A stretch of DNA of 64,000 nucleotides, from the NCBI RefSeq assembly GCF_964340395.1, contig NC_135558.1:15640000-15703999 (forward strand). The letters run 5' to 3'. The notes beneath the pieces were generated by a model. The model was not told the origin of the DNA. It saw only the letters and a list, made by a program, of their open reading frames with translations, and did no database searches. Positions 1 through 12,200 of this stretch are shown one piece after another. This DNA is from Glandiceps talaboti. Taxonomy: Eukaryota; Hemichordata; Enteropneusta; Spengelidae. Each line of letters begins with the position of its first letter. Within the stretch, counting starts at the first letter, position 1. Made by a program: the position numbers and the translations under genes.

Positions 1-306
1 AAGATCACATGAAATTGTACAATATTGGAGCACACAGGCACAAAGGGATATATCTATCAGTTCATATGTATTCTATTAAAATCAACTGAACTAATCATAT
101 ATGGAGTTTATTCCTTTCTCCAAATGACAAAATGCTCATAATATTCACAATTGTCACCCCTGCCCATCACAATTTCACAATTTTGGCTAAAAATCACATG
201 AAATTATACAATACTGGAACACACAGGCACCAAGGGATATTTCTATCAGTACATATGTATGCTAAATCAACTTAACTATTCATGTGCTTTATAGGTATGA
301 GTTTAT
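1..306. repeat. Two-unit direct repeat, period about 189 bp
   Basis: Bases 1-110 recur at about 190-306 with roughly 85-90% identity; both units share ATCACATGAAATT and CACACAGGCAC. The array may continue beyond the left edge of the window. A C-homopolymer follows at about 349-360. No coding potential is seen. Confidence 0.7.
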
Positions 307-2139
307 AGGTAGGTCAATGTAGGATAACAGTTAAAAACTTTTAGTTAACCCCCCCCCCCCTTTCTAACTTAATTGGCCAAAATTTAAAATGTCCATCCAA
401 TTTCAAATCAGTATGTAGTAATGCTATGAATACAAAGCCAGTATGTAGTGAGAAAAAAACAGTTCTTTTGTTGCTTTAGTGCTGTGTTATAGTGAAATTT
501 CTTCCATTTCTCAATTTGGGGAACTTTTTGCATGTCTAGGGTACAACAGACCCATTAAAAGTAAATTCGTTTGTATAGGATGAGAGCTAGACAGCTAAAA
601 AACACACCCCAAAAGTAAAACAATTTAGCTTTTCATCCTACATTGCAATATATATTGATCTCGCACCTTATATCTCCATTGTTTAAACAGTTAAATGTTG
701 ATTTCATGTAAAGAAATTGCTAGTGTTTATTGCGGAATGTGGTCACTACGAGAAATAGGAAATAACTCACCAAATTGAACTACTATCATAGCTGTTGATC
801 CACTGAACACAGCATCCAGTATATGTTCTTCTAGCTCTGGCGCATAGCGCATAAAGTGACACTGCACTGTGAGGAACCATTTATAAGCTACAATGTGTAC
901 CGTACATAGGTACTAGATGTATTTATTGATTTTGGGTACAACAATACACGTAGAACCCCTCATTGAATTGTATAGTAATGTTACCATGGATACTTCTTTT
1001 ATGGGGAGACAACGTAAATAGTTATTATACAACTTGTATACTTTGTTGCAATTTGAACTGTAGCTCACTCGAGTCAGTGTGACTAGTGACTAATACTATA
1101 ATACTAGTGTAGCTGGCGAGACATGAAAAATGAATCTATTTTTGGTTGAATACCTCTACTGAAAAAAACAAACTATGAATTCATTAATTTTAAATTGGCA
1201 TGACGTTACTATCCCGATACAGGGGTGTATAATGGTCGGGGGTTCTATTGGGAATGAATATATGTGTCGGAAACTCCTAGCCTCCAAGTCCTGCTTGCAG
1301 ACGGTGCATGCTCGGAAGGGACGACTTGCAAGCAGGACGACTAGACCCTAGCGAAACCAAGCAAGTGCACACCATCGCTGGAGAGCAGAATGACGACAAA
1401 AGAATACGTTTTGAAAGCCTTTTACAAAAGAGTACTGTTATCAGTTTGTTATGACGTTTTTTTAAGGCCTGTTAATGACGATGTTAGCGGGGTTGCATGA
1501 TCAATTTTACTGGAGTTCAGAGACTGGAGTTCTCCACCGTCGTGACGTGGCCACTGATTACTAAGAAAGTAGCGACGGAAAACATATAAGATGCTAAATG
1601 ATGTTTCAACTAATAAAATGGCAAATTAGCTTCGCAAAATATCTTCAGTGTGTAGTCAGATGATTTTATGTTTTGCTTCTATGGTACCTGATAGTTGATT
1701 GTTTACGTAGATTTGAATAATGTTTTTGTTGCAATGTTTTCGCCATTGTCTACGTGTAGTGTGCAAAATTATAAAATGCCAAATCTAATTTTATAGTGGT
1801 CAATATGTCACCTTCCCACGTCAAGAAACCCACACTGACAAAACCTGTCACCGGTATTAAAACTATATTCATGACAGTATAACTTCCTCTGTAGAGATAA
1901 AATTTGTGAATGGTTTTGGGGGCCACGTTTCCAGACCAGCAATATAGCCTACAGAGTGTGGTTGATGATACATTTCATCAAGTCTAAAATTTATAAAACA
2001 GTTCCTCTTTAAGTCATGCATGGTAGTAAAGCTAATTTTCTTCGCAAGGACTTCTAAAACTCAATTATACGAGAGTACCTTCCGTTCACCCCTAAATCTC
2101 CAAGAGTACGAACAGTGCTCGAAAAACATCTAACACTTC

Positions 2140-2245
2140 TTCACTTCAAAACACTTCCGGGTTTGTTTCGCGTTCGAATGTTGACAAGACAGCGAGCGAG
2201 TTTCAGTCTGCGCCAAAAGTTGCGCCGTCGACGTAATTCGAATTT
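2140..2245. promoter_or_regulatory. CpG-rich promoter candidate with ETS-type site
   Basis: About a dozen CpGs fall within roughly 100 bp in a window otherwise poor in CpG. The stretch contains CTTCCGGGT, an ETS-like core, and GC-rich runs such as GCGCCGTCGACG. It lies 5.2 kb upstream of the first recognised exon on the same strand. Promoter function is inference; no TATA box or transcript evidence is available. Confidence 0.25.
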
Positions 2246-3324
2246 GACTCCTCCTACCTTTACCATATTCAAGCATTGTAAGACTTGACATTAGGGTGAG
2301 GTTTTTTTTTTTTTGTTTCTCATCTCCAATGGAAAAGTCAGGTGTGGCGGGCGGGCGAAATAAAAAAAAAAGGGGGGCAAGAAAAAAAAATCTGTATTTT
2401 TTCAGTTCTACTCTCTGTCCTTTCTGTCCTGTCAGTCTCTCTACAACTTCTTTTCTCTTCTCTTTATTGAATTCCTTGTTACAAGTCTCTTTCCTTCATT
2501 TTAGCAAGGTTGACAAGTCCGTAGAACAACTTTGTAAGAAGATGATTGAATACTTATCATCCTGATGGGTGTATATCTGTAGCCATGAACTATTGTATGA
2601 TTTTATCAGGAGTACTAATACATTCGTCCTATTAATCAAAGTGGCATTGACATCGCTAACAATTTTTTCAAGTTATCCAATTTGAACTTCAGTGTGTAAC
2701 TTTTTGAAACACTTACGTGATTGTCATCAGTGTGCGAGATGAATTTTCATTTATATAAATCATTACTTCTATGAAATATTTTTCTTCAGTGTGAACTTGT
2801 CAAAATAATCCACCAGATAACATGTAAACATTTCTAGAACTCAGAACTCCTTTGGGATTTACTGTTTAAAAGTAATTAAAAGTAATAAATGTAAATATCG
2901 GAATCATGCATGTCATGGGTCATGAAACGCTATGGAGTCGATCATTTCCCCAATGATACAACTGATTAAAAGCTAAAAACTGGTCAAGAAATTAGGAATG
3001 CAGTATGACTTTTACCAATTTTAAGCATAATTTTGAAAATGATGGAAATATTCTGAGCTATTATTACATTACAGCGAAATGTACTGCACGACAGTATTAA
3101 TTTCGAGCCCTGTCCCTCATCAAACCTCAACGGCTTCAGCCATGATGAAAGACACATGCTGCTCTGATGTAACAAGGTGGGTGGGTGCAATGGGTGGGTG
3201 GGGTAGACGGCAGTGTTCTGCCAAGGTTTCCAACAAGTGGGGACAAAGGCCCCTTGGTTGCAAAAAGTGGTGCCATTTGACAGGGAGTGGGGTCAATTAT
3301 TATTGTCTATGAAATATTCATATA

Positions 3325-3366
3325 AATTATCTCAGACCACTATAGAGATACTGTGGTCTGAGATAT
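3325..3366. repeat. Short perfect hairpin
   Basis: ATCTCAGACCAC and GTGGTCTGAGAT form a 12-bp perfect stem with a loop of about 12 bases. Part of the same motif (CTCAGACCAC...GTGGTCTGA) recurs at 63576-63599. Probably a fragment of a small inverted-repeat element. Confidence 0.5.
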
Positions 3367-5000
3367 TCCATTACGTAATTCCATTCATATCATAATAACA
3401 GTTCCCAGTAAGCTATTTTGAAAATTGTGTACTACACATTACACCTTATAAAAAGAAGGCAATTAAGATTTAATGTAATTTTAAGTCATTTCTACAGAGT
3501 ATATTATATATTGTTTAGAAAAATTGGACAGCCAGGTAGTCACAATTTTTAATCTGAATATCAATGAATAGCTGTGCTCAAATTCATAACTCCCTTTTTT
3601 CAGACAAGGACAAAGAACAACTTCAAAATAAGTCACAGTGAACATATGATTGAATAAAAACTTTGCGAAATCCTAAACTTGTAACCACTTGTTTCATTTT
3701 TAAAATTGTTAGTACACTGCTGTGTTTATCATTCCCTTTTCAAATCCATGACATTTTGAAGAAAAAAAAACCCTGACTTTAAAAAGTACCAAATGTGAAC
3801 GAAAAACTTACAAATAATAGTCAAACAAACTTTAAAATAATTTTATTTTTTATTAATTAACCGTTACTGGCTGTGTATCATGATTTGGTCCTGCTATATC
3901 AAATGACAGCATTAGTTACATACTGTAAACTTGATACGGAAAGCTGACATTAGGTGTCCTTCAAACTCAGAACTTGAATCTTTAACTAAAACTATCAACA
4001 ACGTCAAAGTTGGGATGCTCTGTAAATACCACATTATTTTTTTCTGATTTGCACAACAAGTTCGTTCTTCATGTCTGACCGGGCGCACATGCATCGGCCG
4101 TCTATAGTGGCCATACCAGTGATTACGCATTGATTCAGTGCCCAACATTCACATGTGTCACTGTCAACATCATGCAACAAGATCCCCTAACACAGCTTTT
4201 TCGGAATCAAAATACACATGTACTCATTTAATTTAACCCATCAACAAATGAAAATCACAACCTGTCCCATAAATTTGGTTTACTCAGGCTTCTGAGCTGT
4301 GGCAGATAGATGTTCCGCGTTCCGGTAGCAAGTTCAGTGTTTCGCACACGTCAGTGAGTAGGTCAGAGGTCACAACAGTGACGGTAGACAAAACATGTGA
4401 CGAGAGACGTCCATTTCGACGTCTCATCTACTCCCTCTAATGTTTCAATTTGAAGATAAAGTTTATCAAAGTTGATCTTTTTGCGGCATTTTTATGTTAA
4501 CAACAGAACTGCGCGTTGTCACTGTATCTTATATGATGTCAACAAAACTTTCCCTTACGCAGTCAGTATATACTTCTTGTGGGATTGACGTCGAGTCAGA
4601 GCCTGGCCTGGTCCGGCCGTGGACTTAGATAATCTTGAGTTGGTGTCTGCCGTAAACTGAATGCGCCAATTAAAGCGACGCAAAGTGGGAAAATTATTGC
4701 GTCATTTGTAATTTTAGGGGGCCAATGTCGCAAGGTCGTGGCCTCGGCAGAACTGGTCTAAGACGCCATGAGGAACCTTACAATTTTGCTGTGTTCAGGG
4801 GTCGGTCGGAAATAAAAAAAACTTCTTTTTTTCTGATGTCGGAGCTGCAAATTAGGGTCGGTCGGGAGATGAGAAACAGAAAAATAAAAAGGGCCGCCCT
4901 TAGGTAAATGGCCTTTTTCATCGTCCATACTTTCCAAAACGTTTCCATCTTTGGAGTAGCTATCAAAGTGATAATCGCCTTTCTCTCATCAGAAAAGATT

Positions 5001-5507
5001 GAAGGTGGCTGGCTAAGAACTTCCCTGTATAGGTTAGAGCTTATTATGAGACATTTCCTAATGCACGTGAAATCCACATCCTTTGTAAGGCACGTTTTGG
5101 ACTTTTATTGTAGTTGTTTATCACTATTATTTTAATACATCCTATACCATATAATTATATATCTCCACTGTAGTGTCGGTAGCAAAGGGGTAGCCAATAA
5201 TGGAATTCCATTTGGCGGGTCTTAATACTTTTTGAGAGGAGAGGGTCAAAGGAGCTACAAAATTTGTGTATATTTCCTAACTGTAGATCTCATGGAAACT
5301 GATTGCCATATAGACAATTTGCAAGAAATAAAATCAAAATGACTGAATAAGTACTATATAAACTTAACTTGAAATGTTTTGCCATCATTATATATGGCTT
5401 GTTTTAACATCCTTGTCCAACATTGTAAAAAAAAATTATATTGACCTACCAACCCAAAGTGATGGGCTAGGTTGCCCGTTGAACAGACTTTTTATTTCTT
5501 CTGGCCT
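5001..5507 (+). repeat. Dispersed repeat, copy 1 (partner 44085-44596)
   Basis: This stretch aligns in the same orientation with 44085-44596; both contain CTCCACTGTAGTGT, CATTATATATGG and CTGTATAGGTTAGAG. The downstream end of this copy runs straight into LINE-like coding sequence, whereas copy 2 diverges there, so the repeat may be part of a longer LINE-derived unit. A shorter shared motif, ATTCAAGCATTGTAAGACTT, occurs at about 2267 and 43923. Confidence 0.6.
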
Positions 5508-6125
5508 AACTCCCATTCTCTTCAAAATTCACTGGCTTACAATCCAACAACGAATTAAGTTCAAGCTTCTTCTGATTACCTTCTGGGCAATGCATGAATC
5601 AGCTCCACCATATCTGTCTAATCTAATCACCCGGTATGCACCTGAACGCGAACTTCGATCCAAGGACAAACTATTTCTCAAATAAACCCAGTTAAGCTTA
5701 CCTATGAAAAAATGATAATTTGTGACTGCCACGCCGGCGCTATGTAATAAATTACTATATGAAAACGAGCAATGTCGAGCAGTACTGTCTTTTAAACGAA
5801 GTGTCAAGACTTATCTTTCTAAGGAAGCATACCTTTAATTGTATGCCAGTTTTTATCATTTTAGAATTTGAATTTAAATCTAAACCTTCATAAATATATT
5901 TTCTCTCCAGGTTTAGTTTTTTTATCTGATGTTTGTCTTATAGTTTGTTTTTATGGTAGAAATATCGTATGTATATTTTGTTGGTTTTGTGTATTTTCAA
6001 AGACTGGCTTTTTTCTTTCCTCTTTTCTTTGTCATGTTTTTTAAGCAAAACAAATAGCCCTGAACAAATAGCTTATTGGATTTCGGCACTATACAATGTT
6101 TACTTTATTTTATCTTATTTTTACA
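5440..6125 (+). mobile_element. Decayed LINE 3' end (reverse transcriptase C-terminus)
   Basis: The frame at 5500-5685 reads like the post-palm C-terminal part of a non-LTR reverse transcriptase. It has the landmarks HWL...QQRIKFKLLLITFWAM, then APPYLSNLI, YAPERELRSKD, and after two stops a frame with SFKRSVKTYLSKEAY. These match in order the HWLPv..RI.FK.LLLTFKAL / SYLSdLl..Y.P.R.LRS / FK..LKT.LF.eAY series known from many animal LINEs. The AT-rich tail has a 'CACTATACAATGTT...TTTATTT' ending typical of such elements. Stops at about 5683 and 5710 show it is dead. Exact ends are uncertain. Confidence 0.75.
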
Positions 6126-7474
6126 CCTAAGTTGTTGATGGTATTTGTAAATTCATATATTTATTCATTTCAGACAGCCGGAGGTACTAGTGAACTACTG
6201 GGCTTGATACTAGTATATACTAAGATGCATATTATGGTATATTCACGCTTTTGTGAACTGTAACAAAATTGTTCAGGGAGTATTTGACAGAACGTGTTCA
6301 ACTTGTTGTACACATCATAAAAAAGATAGATTTCCTTGCCTTTATAGACACCCAGGGCATTTAATTATTCACTTTCATTTAGTCTAAGCTATGAATTTCC
6401 ATAGAAAATACAACACTTTTCCTCATATTTGCATATAATGTACATGAATTAGCATATTTTGGTGGGCCAAATAATAAATGTGTTAGTCCATCATCCTGGC
6501 TTTCCAAATATATGTAGGTTTACATAGCTGAAACAAATCAAACCCATACATGTATTTACAATGTACAATATAATGATGTCTCAGCACATATTCATAGATG
6601 TTTATTTACAATTAGGCTGATTTTTACATTTTCTGTAATTCCATTATTCACATGATGTTTTACACTATGTCCTACATATTTTGTAAAATTGATACAGATA
6701 GCCTCAAACAACCCATAACAAGTGTATTTCCTAAGACTAAAGCTGATAAATATATTGCAATACACTCACATATTGTTAATATAATGGAATTTGAACAGAA
6801 AATCTTGTTTATTGGCGACCATCTTTGATCATGTGACAAGTCACGAGATTTACTGGTTTCCATAACAACGGTTTTTGAAAGTTGACTTCAATAGCTGTCC
6901 GGTGATATATAGCATTTTGGTACTCTGGAACAATTCTATGCTTAGTGTGAATAGCCATTTCATCTATAAAAAAGCTGGTGGTTAATGAAAATAAATCTAA
7001 TTTCAGCATTTCAGATATTTAACCACACTTTGAAACATTAAACTGAAATAAATGCAGGATTTCTCTTATTTTAGGTGTAAAATGTATTTTTTCAGTTTTT
7101 GTTGGCAACATATTTGGAAAGAAAATTGTATTGGCAATGCAGTCACTCACATCTGCTAACTTTCCTATAACTTTTCTTCTAAATGTCTATGGTATACGGT
7201 CCATCAACGAATCAAACGTTTGTGGACAAAATGATGTCTCTGTGACATATAATCTTTGGGCATTTTTGACTGATTATCTTGACATTAACAACTAAAGTCA
7301 GCCATACCACATGTTCACCCTAATTAACGTAATGGGCGTGGTATATGCTAATACAATGCCTAAGGGTTAAGCCATTCGTCTTGGCAGAATAGCGAAAACT
7401 ATTGTGGAATAGTATCTAGAAATTTGTTTTGTCTACATATGAAAACAAATGAAGAAAACCATGATTGTAACTAG

Positions 7475-7855
7475 CAAAGCATGATTATATGTACGGTTCA
7501 CTAATTGAAATTCCGTTGCACTCTGTAGCTGAAGAAAATGAGCATTTGGTGCAGATCAAGGGAAGACTCGGAAAAGGAACAACTGTTGTGCATCAGCTCC
7601 AACACTTCAATCCATATCGCATGGATTTCAAGGATAGTTCTGGAAACAAATTGTTCCTGTTGGAATGTTCGAATGGTAAACTAGACATGTGCTATTTGCC
7701 GACTGGTGATACGAACATTTATCCATCGTATAAAGATAATGATGTAATAATCAATTTTGCAAATCTATTGTGCGAGTCGGAAAACTTTTACTATCTGGTA
7801 ATGAATTCTCCTGATGGTAGAAGCAAAACAGTAAGGATGAAATTACAAGTAGAAG
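7475..7855 (+). CDS. Exon encoding V-like Ig domain
   Basis: The frame is open from after the stop at 7468-7470. The donor is AGAAG|GTAAGA at 7855 (phase 1); the likely acceptor is the AG at 7473-7474 (phase 1), with AG at 7478-7479 as an alternative. Phase-1 entry is usual for an Ig domain after a signal-peptide exon. [11 protein letters not shown] resembles strands A'-[15 protein letters not shown] resembles the F-strand/G-strand end of a V domain, and VRMKLQVE is strand G. The two canonical cysteine positions appear to be Leu15 and Leu108, and no strand-C Trp is visible. Other cysteines are 65, 73 and 100. This recalls the disulfide-free membrane-distal domain of CD2-type proteins, an analogy only. 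Assignment as Ig is moderate and rests partly on the following canonical domain. Confidence 0.75.
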
Positions 7856-9101
7856 GTAAGACCATGAGATACGTGTACCTTTCGGTAATTACCTTACCCA
7901 TTACCATAATCAATCAATGGTGACACACCTGCATCTCCCCTACACTATTTTGTGTAAAACCTACATAATACGAGTGAAAAAAAATTTTGGCTCAGAAAAG
8001 AAAGAGAGAAAATCCTGATATATTTGATAGCACAGAGACTTAATGTATCCATCAGCCTCCCCTTATAGCCTCCAAAGACATGCCAAAATAATATTATGCA
8101 TGAACACATAAACAGCTTCCGTGACCTGAGGAACAATCGCCGTTTTGCCCCCTCTAAGACGGTATTTGTTTGAAATGACAAAAGTGGTGTAAATAAATGT
8201 TTGCCACCATCGTGTCAAAATGCTGTGTCATTTTCAGTGCCAGACAATCGATAAGTCAAAACAGAGAGAAACATTCAAGTCTTTGCGACCAGAGGTTTAT
8301 GAGCTCAAACTCTCAATAGCAACAAAAAGAATAAATAAAGTAACCCATGGCAGACTATGTAATTTACTCAATTATATTACTGTGGTGATTGTGTCACCGG
8401 TTTGTAGTTTAGCATGAACCATCTGATTTTACACCATGACATCTGTTATGGTATACTTTAGAGAGAATTTTGATGTATCGCAATGATCCATGTACAATCA
8501 TGGGGTTTCAATTATTCGCCTACAGTCACCATAGTCAAAAAATAATTATTTATGCAAATTCAACACCAGAATGAAAAGCTACATGAAAAACTACATCAAT
8601 TACGTGTGATTTGATGGTAGATATCATGTCGGATCCATAGCCACAGACATATTACCTAGCTATATTTTCATTGTTAATTGGTTTTCAACGTCACTGATGG
8701 AAGTCAACATGACCTCTAACCATATTTAAACTGAATAAAGGCAAATCCATAGATTTTTTGACCTAAGCACATTGTTGGAATGCTAAATTCTAATCTATAT
8801 ATCTTTAGGCATCTTTTATCCCACCTAGTTTCTCACTGCAGATCATAAACTTTTTTTATGAATTCAACATACAAGATTTAAACTTAATGCCTCCCATAAG
8901 GGCATAATCATAGATTTTTGGGCCTACACACATTGTTGGAATAATTCTAAACTATAGCTATTATACATCTATCTTTCTATTCCATAACATTCAGATGTAG
9001 TCGGGTATTTGCCAACTATGTCGATCCTTTAAACTTGAAAAAGAAATTTTATTCGAAACGCTGGATTGTATCTTTTTATTCGGACTGTCTCACTCGTTTT
9101 T

Positions 9102-9191
<90 letters not shown>

Positions 9192-9211
9192 GCATCGTTT
9201 CCTTTTGTAGG

Positions 9212-9262
<51 letters not shown>

Positions 9263-12200
9263 TGAGAGAGAGTGTATGTGTGAGTGTTCCTTCATGAATG
9301 ATCATCATCACGTTGCCTTTTGTTTTTGCAGAATTCTATGAGGCTCATGCAAGTCTTTCAATACACACAACACAAAATAGCAGATCTATTGAAATAAAAT
9401 GTGTGGTGGGGCAGCCATTCGTTTCCTTGGTTTGGTACCATAATGATCATAAAATAGAGGTGAGTCTTGTATGTGTATCTCATTTAATCGAATGGTGGGC
9501 ATTTCAATACGTCGATGAGAAAATTAAATAATACCTTAATATCTCGCTCGGTAAGGATGGGTAATTCCATAGCACTGTCTGCCTGTTTATTTGCATGTTT
9601 TTTGGGTGAACACAACAACTATTCACATATCATATAACCGTGGTAAACTTTGTATGCCACAAGTGTCAACTACCAAATAACACATGTTTACCATCAGAAA
9701 ATAGAGAGCAAGCATTAGAGCCATCCGAAGCTGTTCAGAATAAACGAAAAAAGTATGGAAGGCAATTTAAGAACACATGGGAATTATCGGCAATAAGCCA
9801 TTTTTCGTCTCGAGCAGATACCACGAGATCCCGCGTGACACATTGAGTCCATAGCCACCACATGAGGGTGGTCAATCTCCTATAAATAACTGTTTGAGAC
9901 CGCCCAAGACAAGAAATAGACTGCCCGAGGTAAAACCAGGGGTTCAACTACTGTTATCAGTTGATATCTAAATACCCCTAATCAAAGACAGTATGTATTG
10001 ACCTAAAGCAGAATAATTGTGGTCCCAATTGCTGTGTTTCGGTCACACTTGCATGGTTTCACAGTCCACCTGGGACTTTGATATTAATTATTCGAGGCAA
10101 GACTGACCACTCATGTGCGATTAAGGCTATATTTGAAGAAAAAAATGGTATATAAATGTTTCAATTGTTCCTAAGCTTGCCTTGTGACAGTAAGTTTACA
10201 GCTATTTATTTCAACCGACCGTAGTTGAGGTCGGCAAACACTATGTATAGAGTATGTGCACTGTTGGTTTGTGGAAAGGTTTCAGTACATAAAAACAGTA
10301 ATTTAGTACTCGAATTATTGTGTTTAGGATCAATATATACTGGTAATGATTAGGGGTATTTAGATATCAACTTATAACAGTAGTTGAATCCGTGGTTTCA
10401 CCTCAGGTAGTCTATTTTTCATCACGAGCTGTCTTGGACAGTAATTAGTAGGAGCAACTGAATGCATCTGCCACTATGCATACGGATACTTGGTTGTGCG
10501 CTGCATGAGAAATTAAATAATAGATTTTCATGTCGTGTTAGAATCGTGATAGAATGGAAGTGTTGAAGAGTTTTGTGTGGTTTATTTGTTGGGAAATGTT
10601 CAGCGACGACTCAGGTGGTGGCACTAGCAGTTCCAGTAAGCTGGAGATAGTGCACTGCCTTGGCGAGAAAAAGAGCATATTTATTTTCTAAATTGTCACG
10701 CCAAGTTTCGCAACATGATCTTTAGTTCTGGTACTTTCAAATGTTCAATGTTTTCCATGACGAAGTACGGTTGGAGATGGTCATAAAACATAGTAATCTT
10801 TCCAGGAGAATCTGTTGGCTTTCATGTAAACAGATATGACCATGCATATGGCGAAAACATGCGTTTAACAATCTTTGCTAAGCGTATGTCACAAGACGTA
10901 AAATCCCTTATTAAAGAGTGGCACTGTGGATGGAGAAACATATCAATCTGATTAAAATTTGGTTTAGTGAATACAATTCGGAATCTTTATTTACCACTAC
11001 ATGTACATCCTTCAGTTATTGTTGTTCGTTAGAGTGCGTGCCTCCTTCGTACATCTCACACGATATCATAGATCATGTTCAAATCCTGGGTGTTGAGGAA
11101 CCCACTCACCAAATGAGAACGTATCTTATGTCGAAAACGTACAAGTACGTTCAGATGTACCTCAGAAGAAGTTGCTTTAATAATTAAAATAATATCATAT
11201 AGTAATAATTGTAATAATAATAATTATAATAACATTTTTTTGCATACACTCCACCTTAACTGGGGTAGTTTGTTGTGCAGAGTTAAAAAAAATGTCGTTT
11301 TAGGAACATCCAGTGCAATGGTAACCAAAATGACGATATTATGTGGATTAATTTTCCAAAATTTGACATAAAATGTGAAACACCTTTGGCAAGAATTTTC
11401 CTAACATATATGAGTCGGTCCTATCCATTCTAACGTAAATTACGCTTAACAATGGCATGTTTAAGTAAAATATATTTTGTAATTTATTTACTAGAAAATT
11501 GTTAGGGTCTGTTTGGTTACAATCCACCTTACCTGGGGTAGTTTGTTATGCTGAGCTCACAAAAAGTCATTCGTTGCCATGGTAACCAATATTACCATAA
11601 TATGTCGACTTTTGCAAAGATTGGCTGTAAACCATGGAAAAGACATTTTAAAAAATAGGAAAACCTTTCTGTGTTTATGCCATTTTTTATGCTGAAGTTT
11701 ATTGTAACACAAATCATTTAAAACTGGATAGCTGTTTCCATAGAAACGTAAATTAGGCTTTAAGATGTCATAGTTTGTTAAAGTATGTTTGTAAACTGAC
11801 TAGTCCCTAATAGTATGATGTAAATTAACTTCTGGCTTTGCTTTCATAGCAACTAAAGTATACAAGTATGCAAATTATTCACGTTTACAAAAGGTAAAAG
11901 TAACATTAGTTACTACTTGTGACACTCATGCCCACATTACAGATTTGTTATAATGCTGTGATGAATCTGTTTTAGTAATGAATATATTAAATGGCATTGA
12001 TGTTTATGCTTTATTTCCTTTTCTATTGTTAACCTTTCTCATGTGATGGCGAGGATTTATGTTGTAGTTTCAGAATATTTAGTACAATTCATATTTAAAT
12101 TCATGTATTTATTCTTCCACTTGTGTATTTTGAATTATTTTTTTTAATATGCTTCAAAGCATGTATCAATATGTTATAATGTTTTTTGTGTAGTATACTT

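Larger units (their letters stand above)
361..7474. other. Upstream region with no confirmed exon
   Basis: No exon of the receptor gene could be proven here, although its signal-peptide exon should lie here or further upstream. Contents are a CpG-rich stretch near 2150-2240, a perfect short hairpin near 3325-3365, a dispersed repeat at 5001-5507 shared with 44085-44596, and a LINE 3' fragment at about 5440-6120. One weak first-exon candidate is an ATG at 7137 that opens a moderately hydrophobic stretch and reaches a phase-1 GT at 7193. That phase fits the next acceptor, but the donor (GTATAC) is poor and the hydrophobic core short. Confidence 0.5.

Noticed and set aside
2296-2565. Frame starting MRFFFFCFSS as a signal-peptide exon
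   Set aside because: The Phe run comes from a T homopolymer, and the frame passes into Lys-rich sequence from A homopolymers. There is no suitable phase-1 donor after the hydrophobic part.
4908-5135. Hydrophobic frame MAFFIVHTFQNVSIFGVAIK as a first exon
   Set aside because: It has a phase-1 GT after GAAG, but that point is the start of a dispersed repeat also present at 44085, and the core is interrupted by Lys. Kept only as a remote possibility.
9029-9341. Several overlapping frames encoding Ile-Tyr and Cys-Val or Thr-His repeats
   Set aside because: They are translations of the (AT)n/(TG)n microsatellites.
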